From Flavobacterium sp. SM15 (lineage in GTDB: Bacteria > Bacteroidota > Bacteroidia > Flavobacteriales > Flavobacteriaceae), in assembly GCF_022012335.1 (NCBI RefSeq), contig NZ_JAKLTO010000003.1, positions 248,001 through 312,000 of the forward strand: a stretch of 64,000 nucleotides of DNA. The letters are read 5' to 3'. The translations under genes and the position numbers were made by a program. Shown here one piece after another: positions 49,656-58,922 of this stretch. The stretch's first letter is position 1, and each line of letters starts with the position of its first letter. The notes under the pieces are model-generated. The model had not been told where the DNA came from, made no database searches, and saw only the letters and a list, made by a program, of their open reading frames with translations.

Positions 49656-51182
49656 TTATTGGGTTCGTTTTCCTAGTTTGAGCAAATTTTTTGCATAAAA
49701 CAAAGACTTTTGAAATTGTAAATTTTTATAGGGTAAATTCAAAATTCTAAAAGGTAACGTGAGCTTGTTCCCTTTTATCAAATACATCATAAAATAACGG
49801 CTTCTGTATTCTGTCAATTGCTCTTCTGTGAAGTGTTTTAAAATTCCATACATTACCGTTGGGCTTGGAACCGGCCTTACTTTTTTTACTGGCACATCCA
49901 ATTCCCAAGGCTGTTTTTTTCTTTGCTTTCCTGTTTTTTTAGCTTGTGCCCCCCACCATCTATATCCTCCGCTGGCAGGTTTCAAATGCAGATTAGGTGA
50001 AAACGGATTAAACAAAACAATCGTACCCAATTTCACCAATGAGATTCCGAAATCGGAATCTTCTCCATAACCTCCGTCAAAATTAACATCATTTCCCCCC
50101 AGTTGCTGAACAAATTCCCTTTGAACACAAGAGTTGGCATTACTAAAATTATGGGACATCCCTACTTTCCATCGCGCACTTCCCATAGACTGCAACTTCA
50201 CGTCTAAATCTTTGAGGGTTTGCTGAGGATGATCTGCTCTTATATCCAGCCCGTTACATGCCCCGGTTTTATAGGTTTGCAATAAACGAATATGGTTTTC
50301 AATAAAATCATCCGGAATACAAATATCATCGTCCCCAAAAATAAAATAATCTCCGGTTGACAATGCTATAGCCTCATTACGGGCACGACAACTTCCTTTA
50401 GTTTGCTGCCATTTTACAATCAATTCGAAGGGATAATTTTTATTCTGATAAAACTTTGGATCCCTTTTCTCCTCTGGCGTGGCATCTACCACCACCACTT
50501 GTGTTGGCGGATAACTCTGATTGCTCAAATCTGTGATTAGCTGCTCTGTAAATTCCTGACGCAACATCGTAGGAATAATATAACTTACAGTAGGCCTTCC
50601 CTGCATCGCATTTAAAGTTCTTGGAGGGAGTATTTTGGTTTCATATTTAGTTTTAAAACTATTTGCCTTAAAAAAATTGATCCATTCACCTAATTTCCAA
50701 AACCCTTTTCTGTAAATCATAAATAACGACTGACTTAGAGAAAAATGCTTTCTATAAAAAACATGACGGTCTCTGGTACTGATTCTTGCGTCTGTTTTTG
50801 CATCGGATTCAAACAACCCTTTGATATACATCGGAACCGCGCCATAAACAGCACAACGGTAGCCAAAATCCAAAGCCTGCATAATTTCAGAAGAATAATC
50901 CGGATCAAATCCTTTAAAATGCTCCCAGGCACTTTTTCGCACAACAAATTCAGATGGGTTAACCCTCCAACTTGCTGCTGAATCTGATTTTGTAAAATCA
51001 TTAATATACCACCAAAAAACGGAGGCCTGGTACTTTAATTCCGGAAAAGCGTTTTTAAAACCCTGATCTAAAGAGCTGTGCCATACATCTCCCGGACCTT
51101 GAGCCAATGCTTCTAACATCGAAACCTTCGGATTACCCGTATATAATAATATCTCTCCTTTTTCTGTTTTAAACTCTTTCAT
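49656..51182 (-). CDS. Glycosyltransferase family 2 with an extra N-terminal acceptor-like half domain
   Basis: 508 residues. Residues about 195-420 form a complete GT-A domain: TVSYIIPTMLRQEFTEQL, TQVVVVDATPEEK, GSCRARNEAIALSTGDYF, the metal site IFGDDDICIPDD and the GYGEDSDFGISL base region. Residues 1-190 look like only the C-terminal acceptor half of another GT2 (SEFVVRKSAWEHFKGFDPDY, MQALDFGYRCAVYGA), with no nucleotide-binding half or DxD. This could be a bifunctional remnant or a regulatory or acceptor-binding domain. It overlaps the upstream GT4 gene by 14 nt. Confidence 0.75.
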   Translation of the reverse strand: MKEFKTEKGEILLYTGNPKVSMLEALAQGPGDVWHSSLDQGFKNAFPELKYQASVFWWYINDFTKSDSAASWRVNPSEFVVRKSAWEHFKGFDPDYSSEIMQALDFGYRCAVYGAVPMYIKGLFESDAKTDARISTRDRHVFYRKHFSLSQSLFMIYRKGFWKLGEWINFFKANSFKTKYETKILPPRTLNAMQGRPTVSYIIPTMLRQEFTEQLITDLSNQSYPPTQVVVVDATPEEKRDPKFYQNKNYPFELIVKWQQTKGSCRARNEAIALSTGDYFIFGDDDICIPDDFIENHIRLLQTYKTGACNGLDIRADHPQQTLKDLDVKLQSMGSARWKVGMSHNFSNANSCVQREFVQQLGGNDVNFDGGYGEDSDFGISLVKLGTIVLFNPFSPNLHLKPASGGYRWWGAQAKKTGKQRKKQPWELDVPVKKVRPVPSPTVMYGILKHFTEEQLTEYRSRYFMMYLIKGNKLTLPFRILNLPYKNLQFQKSLFYAKNLLKLGKRTQ

Positions 51183-52332
51183 TTCTCTTTATTATTTTTT
51201 CATAAAAGGAAATATTCTTATCTACAATTTTTCCACTTTCAAAAACTTCAACTGCTTTTTGGTAGGCGTTATGACCAACATTCTTTCGCAGGTTTTCATC
51301 TTTTAGCAAATTAACCACAGCATCTGCATATTCCTGATGGTTGGAAGGGTGTATTAAAAAACCTTCCGCTTTATTTTCAATAATTTCTTTAGCCCAACCA
51401 ATATTGGAGGCGACAATTGCTTTTCTCATAGCCATAGCTTCCAGCCATGAAACCGGAAGTGCCTCAGCAAATGTAGGAAAAACACAAATTGCCGCCTTCT
51501 GGATATGATTATGAACCTCATCATAGGGAACCCCTCCAAAATAAATGACATTTTTTAATGCTTTTGGAGTAAACAAATCTTGCATCATCTTCCAGGTAGA
51601 AGAATTACCTGTGATTATATCTGAGGCATCTCTACCAACCAAATGCAATTTAACATCGGGCAAAACTTCAACAATTTTATTAAAAATCAGAGGAAGTTCC
51701 AAAAGTCCCTTCTTTCTAATGAGTGTTCCAAAATACAGTATTATTTTCTCATTTTGCTCAACAAGCGCATCGGTTTTAAATTTTTGCAGTGTAATGCCAT
51801 TGGGAATCACCGTAAAATCTTTAGAAATTTGAAAAAGCTCATTGGTTAGGTCTGCCGTGAATTTACTAACAGAAAGATGTCCGTCTGCCTTTTCCAGGGC
51901 TCTTTTTTCATGAAATTGATTAATAAACTTAACGCGACGGTTATCAAGATGGCAAAAATAGGTATCACTCCCATGAAGTCGGATGATAACAGGGCATTGT
52001 TCCGGTTGTATAAATGAAGTGATTCCTGTCCAGTCTGGTGCTTCTACGATATCCAGCAGATTTTGTGAATAAAGTGAATTAATTAGTTTTTCAATTTTTT
52101 TTCTGGTTAAATACCACGAAAGACCTTTTAATTTAACATTGTTAATTCGTTGAATAACCAAGCCGTTGCCTTGTTCAAAAAGCTCATCCTTATCCTGTCC
52201 ATAGACCAAAACCCTTACCTGGTGTCCTTTTTCTATAAGACCTTCGGCCAGACCTTTTATACTTGTACCTATACCTCCGGAATTACCTGTTAAAGGATGC
52301 GGATATTCGGAAGTTAAAAATCCAATTTTCAT
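51169..52332 (-). CDS. Glycosyltransferase family 4 protein
   Basis: 387 residues, GT-B. The N-terminus IGFLTSEYPHPLTGNSGGIG, followed by TSIKGLAEGLIEKGHQVRVL, is the standard GT4 glycine-loop. The donor side has KIILYFGTLIRKKGLLELP, LHLVGRDASD and AEALPVSWLEAMAMRKAIVA with the E-x7-E motif. It is a retaining transferase for one repeat-unit sugar. Neighbours overlap by 14 nt and 1 nt, so it is well coupled. Confidence 0.9.
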   Translation of the reverse strand: MKIGFLTSEYPHPLTGNSGGIGTSIKGLAEGLIEKGHQVRVLVYGQDKDELFEQGNGLVIQRINNVKLKGLSWYLTRKKIEKLINSLYSQNLLDIVEAPDWTGITSFIQPEQCPVIIRLHGSDTYFCHLDNRRVKFINQFHEKRALEKADGHLSVSKFTADLTNELFQISKDFTVIPNGITLQKFKTDALVEQNEKIILYFGTLIRKKGLLELPLIFNKIVEVLPDVKLHLVGRDASDIITGNSSTWKMMQDLFTPKALKNVIYFGGVPYDEVHNHIQKAAICVFPTFAEALPVSWLEAMAMRKAIVASNIGWAKEIIENKAEGFLIHPSNHQEYADAVVNLLKDENLRKNVGHNAYQKAVEVFESGKIVDKNISFYEKIIKRNERV

Positions 52333-53546
52333 TAAACAAGCTTGTTAATTAATTTAAAACTACCGTAAAAGCAAATCGTTATAAGCAAAAGAGTATTCAA
52401 AAAACTATATTTCTTTATAAATTCATTTCCAAGATCTCTATCAGAATAATAGGCAATGGCTAAAATAAAAACCGGTGAAAGCCATCTTAGTTCAACATAC
52501 GAAATTATGATGAAAGAGAAAATGGAAATTACCATAAAAAAAACCAGTGGCAGAAAACAGTTTTCCCAAGTAGCTTTTTTGTTCTTAAAAATTAAAAAAA
52601 GAGCCAGAAAAGGAAAATAAAACATAAGGCTCATCTGTCTGAACCCATAGAAACATACTTCCCCAAAATCTTTAAAAAACTCTTTTACGGTGAGACCAAA
52701 GTCAAAAAATAAACCATCAAGTATTCCTTTAGGCAAAGAATTCGGCCCATGTTCCTTCAGATATTTTTCAGTAGTATCCCAACTTGGATGGGAGTGGTTT
52801 TCCAATTTGCCTTCATTTACCATCAGCTGAGCCAGATATTGCAACTGCGCCCAAGTAGCCTGCCCTTCTTTTGGAGGAGACTTGAAATCGTAAGATAATT
52901 TATGGTTTGCCTCTAATGAAGGAATATTAAACAACAGAAACACCCCAATTAAAGGAACAACATATTTTAACTTAATGGATTTGAGCTGCCCTTTTCTGTA
53001 AATCACCAGAAAACCTAAAAATATAGCCGGCATAAAAACCAAAAAAAGCTCACGTGTAAAAAAACAAAGAACCAAACCTAAAACCCCTAAAGTGATTTCA
53101 GACTCTTTGTCTATGGTTAGTAGATAGACTTCATAAAAAAATATTATCAGTCCGATAAAAAAAACAGCATCATTGGTCCCTTTTAAAAAATAATCTGCAG
53201 CCGGAATAAAAAACAACAATAGCCAATAAAAATCAGGAGTTATTTTTTTTCTTCTAAAATACAGAAACAACAAACCTAATAAGGCAATATTGGTAAGTCT
53301 TAAAGCAATAATATTGGTAAATAAAAAGGAAAGAGGATAAGCCAATAGCATGTACGGAATTGAAATGCTTTTTTTTATGGCAGCAATCCATCCTTGGGTC
53401 TGAATTAACTTTAAATCGTTTATAAACAAAGCCTCGTCACCTCCCCCTGAAGTACGACTAAAAACATACAGAGCAAACAATAAAAAATAAATTACAATAA
53501 TTGGCTTTTTGCCCTGCTCTAAAATTTTACTTAATTTCTCTATCAT
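52332..53546 (-). CDS. Polytopic membrane protein, possible GT-C glycosyltransferase
   Basis: 404 residues with about ten helices. After the first helix the loop reads SRTSGGGDEALFINDL, placing an Asp-Glu pair where GT-C transferases have their catalytic acidic motif. A long soluble stretch (about 215-300, starting NHKLSYDFKSPPKEG) sits between helices on the likely periplasmic side. This layout suggests a transferase using a lipid-linked sugar, or an EpsG/Wzy-like protein. No exact family is recognised. It lies between two GT4 genes with a 1-nt overlap and a 4-nt gap. Confidence 0.62.
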   Translation of the reverse strand: MIEKLSKILEQGKKPIIVIYFLLFALYVFSRTSGGGDEALFINDLKLIQTQGWIAAIKKSISIPYMLLAYPLSFLFTNIIALRLTNIALLGLLFLYFRRKKITPDFYWLLLFFIPAADYFLKGTNDAVFFIGLIIFFYEVYLLTIDKESEITLGVLGLVLCFFTRELFLVFMPAIFLGFLVIYRKGQLKSIKLKYVVPLIGVFLLFNIPSLEANHKLSYDFKSPPKEGQATWAQLQYLAQLMVNEGKLENHSHPSWDTTEKYLKEHGPNSLPKGILDGLFFDFGLTVKEFFKDFGEVCFYGFRQMSLMFYFPFLALFLIFKNKKATWENCFLPLVFFMVISIFSFIIISYVELRWLSPVFILAIAYYSDRDLGNEFIKKYSFLNTLLLITICFYGSFKLINKLV

Positions 53547-53550
53547 TTAA

Positions 53551-54642
53551 TTATTTTTTTTCATTGGTAAGCAACTGAAAATAGTCATTTACCATTTTTT
53601 CAATAGAAAATTGTTCTTCAATTAATTTTGAAGTATCTGCAACAATTCCCATTTCTCCCAAATAAACTTTCTCTACTATATTTTTTAATGCTGAAACGTC
53701 TTTTGCTTTAAAAATATATCCGTTTTCACCGTTTTTGATTACTTCTTCATTTCCTCCAACAGCTGTGGTAATCACGGGAACATTGGCTCCAAGACTTTCC
53801 AAAATCGAGAGACTGAAACATTCCATATGGGTTGGCTGCAAAAGATAATCATACTTATAGTAGGTTTCATAGAGATTAGGAACACTGCCCAAAAAATTAA
53901 AATTGGCTTGTAGATTATCCTTGGCAATCATTCTGAGCAATTCATCTTTATAATCGCCTTGACCGTAAACGTCAATTTTCAACTTCTTTTTTATTTCTGA
54001 GGGCATCATACCTATTGCAGAAATCAAATCCTGAATCCCTTTGGAAAAACGAAGATGACTTGCCACTAAAAAATTAGTTTCTTTAGCATTTCGACCTACT
54101 CTTTTACTGTAAAGTTCATGCAAAATCCCATTATAAATAACGATCGTTTTGTTTTTTAGCCCAGTGCCAAAATCATTGATAATGTGGAACTTAGTATATT
54201 CTGAAACTCCAATAAAAAGATCGGTATACTTGGAGAAAACAAGCCCTTTTATTTTTTTAACTATCCTCTTTTTTAACGGATAACCCGTCAATGGCCTCGG
54301 ATTATGATCAACAGCAATTGTTCTTGAAGCATGATGCGCCTTAACTTTTTTGAAAAAAGAAGTACATAACTCAAGAAAATGAGTCATAACAACATCAAAC
54401 TTATCATTATTTTCCCGAATATGTCTGTTAAAAAAATGCTCTAAAGGTTCATTACTTTCAGGGGCAAAAATCGTTAACGACTCATAACTTCCGTGATCAC
54501 TTTTATTGGGAAAAAACCACTGTATTTCAAAACCCGCCTGCTTGCACTTTTGGTCAAAAAGCCAATAAAAACGGTCCATACCGCCAACACGATCAGGCAG
54601 CAACCTGTAATTACATACAACCGCAATTTTCATTTTCTTCAT
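53551..54642 (-). CDS. Glycosyltransferase family 4 protein
   Basis: 363 residues. IAVVCNYRLLPDRVGGMDRF opens the GT-B fold. The donor half shows TNFLVASHLRFSKGIQDLIS, FNFLGSVPNLYETYYKYDYL and HMECFSLSILESLGANVPVI with the E-x7-E pattern and GGNEEVIKNGENGYIF. The start could also be Met4 (MKIAVVC). It overlaps the acyltransferase gene by 4 nt. Confidence 0.9.
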   Translation of the reverse strand: MKKMKIAVVCNYRLLPDRVGGMDRFYWLFDQKCKQAGFEIQWFFPNKSDHGSYESLTIFAPESNEPLEHFFNRHIRENNDKFDVVMTHFLELCTSFFKKVKAHHASRTIAVDHNPRPLTGYPLKKRIVKKIKGLVFSKYTDLFIGVSEYTKFHIINDFGTGLKNKTIVIYNGILHELYSKRVGRNAKETNFLVASHLRFSKGIQDLISAIGMMPSEIKKKLKIDVYGQGDYKDELLRMIAKDNLQANFNFLGSVPNLYETYYKYDYLLQPTHMECFSLSILESLGANVPVITTAVGGNEEVIKNGENGYIFKAKDVSALKNIVEKVYLGEMGIVADTSKLIEEQFSIEKMVNDYFQLLTNEKK

Positions 54643-55703
54643 CCCTTTAACAAATATTTTTTTAATCCTGAAGCAATACGTTTTTCTATATTGATCGAAT
54701 AAAAAATGCTGATACCAATAAAAAAGAAAATTACAAGAATTGGCGCAATAAAACTATATGTTTTAAAATAATGAGCACTTTTATTTAAAATCAAAACCCC
54801 GATATATTCATGAATAAGATAAAGAAAATAAGAAGAAACTCCTATTTTACTCATCCATTTAACATTCAAAAAACTCAGAGAAGAAGGCTTATACAAAAAC
54901 AGTAAAAACATTAAATACATAGCTGTAACAGCTATAAATTCAGCTACATCAAAACTACTCAGAAAGGACAAATAAAGAGCCGTTAAAATTAGGGCATATT
55001 TTTTCTGAACAGCCGCATCGGTCTTATTGGAATAAAGCTGATAAAACACCACCCCGCTAACAAAAAATTTCAGGTATTTTATCAGGTTAAACAGATTCAG
55101 AACCTGCTGAATTACTTTAATATCATCCAATTTAAAAAAGAAAATAATTTCGGCAAGAAAGATAACTAAAATTGAAATTGTAAAAAAAAGAAGATGAAAT
55201 CGTTTTCTGCCCCAAAAAAACAAAAGACTGACAAATAGGTAAAACTGGATTTCCGGCCATAGACTCCAATAGGAATAATTCAAATACCCAAAATGATTTG
55301 GCAAATTAAAAACCAAATCAAAAACATTGGGAGGCAGGAATGTAAAACTGATCAAATAATTTCCAAAATAATGGCTGTCCGGGAAAAAATTATCTTTATC
55401 TACAACCAATACAAATAAATAGGTTATTGTAGAAGCGACAATAAGAGACGGCAACAAACGAATGATCCTCTTTTTCCAGAATCGAATAAAGCCATCTGTA
55501 TTTTCAAGAGTATAACTAATTACAAATCCGCTGATTATAAAAAAAAAGGAAACACCTTTAAAACCATATTTAAAAACATCATACGGTAAATAACTGAACT
55601 GCAAATTGTTCCATCTTGAAAAAAAATGGTAAAAAAGAACAGCCAAAATTGCCAGGGCCCTAAAACTGTCCAGTAAATCTATTCTGCCTTTATCTTCCTG
55701 CAT
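54639..55703 (-). CDS. Acyltransferase family 3 (OafA/YrhL-like)
   Basis: 354 residues, about ten helices. The N-terminal signature IDLLDSFRALAILAVLFYHF includes the conserved RALAI and the active His in LFYHFF. The segment FFIISGFVISYTLENTDGFI with the R-x10-H region, and the later YFLYLIHEYIGVL, are typical of membrane O-acyltransferases. It probably adds acetyl or another acyl group to a repeat-unit sugar in the membrane. It overlaps the GT4 gene by 4 nt and follows the 464-residue protein by 2 nt. Confidence 0.87.
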   Translation of the reverse strand: MQEDKGRIDLLDSFRALAILAVLFYHFFSRWNNLQFSYLPYDVFKYGFKGVSFFFIISGFVISYTLENTDGFIRFWKKRIIRLLPSLIVASTITYLFVLVVDKDNFFPDSHYFGNYLISFTFLPPNVFDLVFNLPNHFGYLNYSYWSLWPEIQFYLFVSLLFFWGRKRFHLLFFTISILVIFLAEIIFFFKLDDIKVIQQVLNLFNLIKYLKFFVSGVVFYQLYSNKTDAAVQKKYALILTALYLSFLSSFDVAEFIAVTAMYLMFLLFLYKPSSLSFLNVKWMSKIGVSSYFLYLIHEYIGVLILNKSAHYFKTYSFIAPILVIFFFIGISIFYSINIEKRIASGLKKYLLKG

Positions 55704-55705
55704 TA

Positions 55706-57100
55706 TTATAGCAAATTTAGAAGTGTTTGGGCTATTCGCTCACTGGTTCCTTCTAAAGGTCGGCCAATTTGTAAATCGATAAGCTTTTTTTGCTCAATGA
55801 GTTTATTTTCAGGATGAAACAAACTTTCATTTATTGCACTGATGAGCTCCTGAGGGCTTTTGGCAATTCGTACAGCATTGGAATCAACCACTTTTTTAAT
55901 ATGAGCATAGTTTAAAAAGCGTTGATCGTGAGCCAGTTTGTTATCCGGATTTCCAAAAACGGTATTTACCACCGGCTTATTAAAAAGCATCGAATCCAAA
56001 CTCATGGTAGAAAGCATATTGACATTCACGCTGGAATATTGTAAAACGCTCTTCAAATCGGTAACATCCTGCACAGAGGGAATTCGTTGGGACCATGATT
56101 CCTGATGTCTGGAACGGGCCTGCTTCCAATCAGGATAATTCCAAACTATAAATGGATAATTATTTGCCAAAGCTTCAAATCTGCTCGGTTCTTCTGCAGG
56201 AGAGGTTCGGATCAGTAAATTAACCGGTTTAACAATTTCATTTTCCAATATAGCTTTTGCGATTGTTTCTATGTAAAGGGGATCATTCGGACTGGTGGAA
56301 ACATCCCCGCAGCTAAACAATACCGTTGGTTTTGAAGCATCTAATTTAAATTTTTGATAAAATGCTGCTTCAGACATCCCGTAACGCTGCAACACATAAG
56401 GTTCAAACTGAGGAGTTCCGACAACTTTAACGGTATGCTGTTTTACAGATTTATAAAAATGAAGCAATTCTGTCTTCATTAAATCGCTCCAAACCAAATA
56501 ATAATTGAAATTTCCGGCCATTCTTCCTTTAGAAGCCAGATTATCCCAACTAAAAATAAAAGCTGCAGTTTTAATTTTTAACTGCTCTGCAGCGTAAATC
56601 ATGGGCGCTATATAAGGCGGACGCTGATGGGTAAAAAAAAGCAAATCAATACCGTGTTCTTTAAGCAATTGCTTGTATTTTAAGGTAACAGGATTTGATT
56701 TAAAGGTTTTTTGCTGCCAAAGGTTATAGCGTAAAATCCAGTTTTCAGAATTAATGTATTTTGACCACTTAAAAATAAAGCGCGTAGCCATCCCTCTAGG
56801 GTTTTTGGAACGGGAATAATTAGCTTTTAGATTATCACTGATTCCAAAATTATCAGCCGAATGCAATTGTAAATGCGACACTTCTTTAGCTTTTCTGAAA
56901 AACCAAGTTTTAAAAGGTTCTTCAAAAACATCAAGCTCAACAATCTTACAAGGAAAATTAAGCTCCAGATAAACATGCTCGGGAAGACAGGAAAAAATAA
57001 CAACTTCATCGAATTTTCCAATCGATTCTTTAATAAAATCGCTTAAAATAAAATTACGATACCCAACGCCATCGGTTATTACCACCCCTAATTTTTTCAT
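55706..57100 (-). CDS. Unclassified GT-B-like protein of polysaccharide locus
   Basis: 464 residues, no membrane helix. The C-terminal half has GT-B-like features: VKVVGTPQFEPYVLQRYGM, PTVLFSCGDVSTSPNDPLYI, VNLLIRTSPAEEPSRFEALA and SSVNVNMLSTMSLDSMLFNK, followed by PVVNTVFG. The middle motif FIFSWDNLASKGRMAG is one I associate with uncharacterised transferases in surface polysaccharide loci, related in fold to CDP-glycerol or UDP-glycosyltransferases. There is no E-x7-E element and no named family recognised. It follows the aminotransferase by about 59 nt, one of the larger gaps in the block. Confidence 0.65.
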   Translation of the reverse strand: MKKLGVVITDGVGYRNFILSDFIKESIGKFDEVVIFSCLPEHVYLELNFPCKIVELDVFEEPFKTWFFRKAKEVSHLQLHSADNFGISDNLKANYSRSKNPRGMATRFIFKWSKYINSENWILRYNLWQQKTFKSNPVTLKYKQLLKEHGIDLLFFTHQRPPYIAPMIYAAEQLKIKTAAFIFSWDNLASKGRMAGNFNYYLVWSDLMKTELLHFYKSVKQHTVKVVGTPQFEPYVLQRYGMSEAAFYQKFKLDASKPTVLFSCGDVSTSPNDPLYIETIAKAILENEIVKPVNLLIRTSPAEEPSRFEALANNYPFIVWNYPDWKQARSRHQESWSQRIPSVQDVTDLKSVLQYSSVNVNMLSTMSLDSMLFNKPVVNTVFGNPDNKLAHDQRFLNYAHIKKVVDSNAVRIAKSPQELISAINESLFHPENKLIEQKKLIDLQIGRPLEGTSERIAQTLLNLL

Positions 57101-57159
57101 TTTCAGAATACTTGCTCGCTTAAACTTAAATTTTGATGCAAAAATAGACTATCTGATAG

Positions 57160-58290
57160 TTATTCAATACCCAAATCATTATTAAATAACTTTACTTTTT
57201 CCAGAACTTCCTCTACATTCAATTCATAAAATAAAGGCAATCGAACAAGTCTGTCGGTAAAAGCATCACTATGCTCCAATATTTGTCCGTTGTGCTTTTT
57301 TTCATAGTATGGGCTGGAATGCAGACTGATATAATGAAACACCGCCAATACTTCATTCTGCTTTAAATGCGCGATAAGTTTTGTTCTTTGCTCCAAAGAA
57401 TTGCATACCAAATAAAACATATGTGCATTGTTGGTTGCAAAATCTGGAATAATTGGCAATTGAACATTATTGTTCAGGGCCCATTGCTTTAAATTTTCAT
57501 AATAAAAATTCCAGATCTCAAGCCTTTTTTTCTGGATGTGTTCCAGATTTTCAATCTGAGCCCACAAAAATGCAGCAATTACTTCCGAAGGCAAAAACGA
57601 TGAACCGGTATCAACCCATCCATATTTATTAACTTCTCCTCTAAAGAATTCGGCACGGTTAGTTCCTTTCTCCCAAATAATTTCTGCTCGGTGAATAAAC
57701 CGCTTATCATTAATGGTTAACATTCCTCCTTCACCGGCTATAATATTTTTAGTTTCATGAAATGAAAATGCAGCCATATGACCAATAGACCCAAGCGACC
57801 TTCCTTTATAATACGAATCAATGGCCTGAGCCGCATCTTCAATTACAATTAAATTGTATTTAGCAGCTAAATCCATAATCGCATCCATATCGCAGGCAAT
57901 CCCCGCGTAATGAACAGGCACAATCACTTTGGTTTTTGAGGTAATTAAAGCCTCAATTTTTGAAGCATCAATGTTTGGATTATCAGGTAATGAGTCTGCG
58001 AAAACAATTTTAGCCCCCTGGCGCACAAAAGCAATTGCCGTAGAAACAAAAGTATAACTCGGAACAATTACTTCATCTCCAGGCTTAATATCGGCCAATA
58101 TTGCACACATCTCCAGGGCATCTGTGCAGGAAGTCGTTAGTAATACTTTCTTAAAACCGTATTTCTTTTCAAAGAAATCCTGGCATCTTTGAGTAAACAT
58201 CCCGTTCCCTGAAATTTTTCCCGATTTTACGGCTTCTTCAATATATTGCGTTTCTTTCCCTGTTAAATAGGGTTTATTGAATGGAATCAT
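57160..58290 (-). CDS. dTDP-4-amino-4,6-dideoxygalactose transaminase (WecE/RffA-like)
   Basis: 376 residues, PLP-dependent DegT/DnrJ/EryC1/StrS family. It converts dTDP-4-keto-6-deoxyglucose plus glutamate to dTDP-4-amino-4,6-dideoxygalactose. The PLP lysine is Lys181 (SFHETKNIIAGEGG), the same number as in E. coli WecE. Other strong matches: MIPFNKPYLTGKE start, SCTDALEM, GDEVIVPSYTFVSTA, VPVHYAGIACDMD, IWEKGTNRAEFFRG and AVFHYISLHSSP. Whole-protein similarity to WecE is striking. The next gene is an acetyltransferase, so the product may become N-acetylated (Fuc4NAc). It abuts that gene (1-nt overlap). Confidence 0.88.
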   Translation of the reverse strand: MIPFNKPYLTGKETQYIEEAVKSGKISGNGMFTQRCQDFFEKKYGFKKVLLTTSCTDALEMCAILADIKPGDEVIVPSYTFVSTAIAFVRQGAKIVFADSLPDNPNIDASKIEALITSKTKVIVPVHYAGIACDMDAIMDLAAKYNLIVIEDAAQAIDSYYKGRSLGSIGHMAAFSFHETKNIIAGEGGMLTINDKRFIHRAEIIWEKGTNRAEFFRGEVNKYGWVDTGSSFLPSEVIAAFLWAQIENLEHIQKKRLEIWNFYYENLKQWALNNNVQLPIIPDFATNNAHMFYLVCNSLEQRTKLIAHLKQNEVLAVFHYISLHSSPYYEKKHNGQILEHSDAFTDRLVRLPLFYELNVEEVLEKVKLFNNDLGIE

Positions 58291-58922
58291 TATCTAATAA
58301 ATTTTGCAGGATTACCAACATACAATCCTGATTTTTCAATGTTCTTTATCACTACAGTTGCCCCTCCTATTTGCGATCCGGTTGAAATCTTGATGTTATC
58401 AATAATCGTCGCGTTAATCCCTATGATACACAAATCTTCAACCTTTACGAATCCTGCCACAGCTACCCTAGGTGATAAAAAACAATGCGAACCAATGTGG
58501 GTGTCATGGGCAATTGTGCAATTAATATTTAATATTGTGTTACTCTGAATCTCAACATTAGCATCTATAAAGCAACCCGGATACAAGACACAACCTCTTT
58601 TTATTTGAGCAGTGGAATCTACCCATGAACTCGAATGAATTATCTTCCCAAAAGGAATATGCGACTTATACTTCTCAAACATTTCTTTTCTAACCTGAAG
58701 GTGCTTGTAACCAATCCCTATGAGCAATTCATCAAAATTCTTTTTCTCATAAGCTTTTAAAACACTATCCGTTGTTCCCAAAACCCGAAAACCATTAACT
58801 GTTTGCTGTTCCGAAAAATCATCAAAAAAAACCACATCTTGGTAATGCCCGTCGTTTATGGCATAATGAGCTATTTGCTGACCTAAATGTCCTGCTCCTA
58901 TAATACCTAATGTTTTATTCAT
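58290..58922 (-). CDS. Sugar N-acetyltransferase, PglD/NeuD-like left-handed beta-helix
   Basis: 210 residues. Residues 1-75 form a Rossmann-like UDP/TDP-sugar-binding domain (KTLGIIGAGHLGQQIAHY, FFDDFSEQQTV). The rest is a left-handed beta-helix with hexapeptide repeats (IKRGCVLYPGCFIDANVEIQ) and the His-containing active-site loop IAHDTHIGSHCFLSP. It acetylates an amino sugar using acetyl-CoA. With the WecE-like neighbour it would make dTDP-Fuc4NAc, a role filled by the unrelated WecD in E. coli; this is inference from position. Confidence 0.85.
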   Translation of the reverse strand: MNKTLGIIGAGHLGQQIAHYAINDGHYQDVVFFDDFSEQQTVNGFRVLGTTDSVLKAYEKKNFDELLIGIGYKHLQVRKEMFEKYKSHIPFGKIIHSSSWVDSTAQIKRGCVLYPGCFIDANVEIQSNTILNINCTIAHDTHIGSHCFLSPRVAVAGFVKVEDLCIIGINATIIDNIKISTGSQIGGATVVIKNIEKSGLYVGNPAKFIR

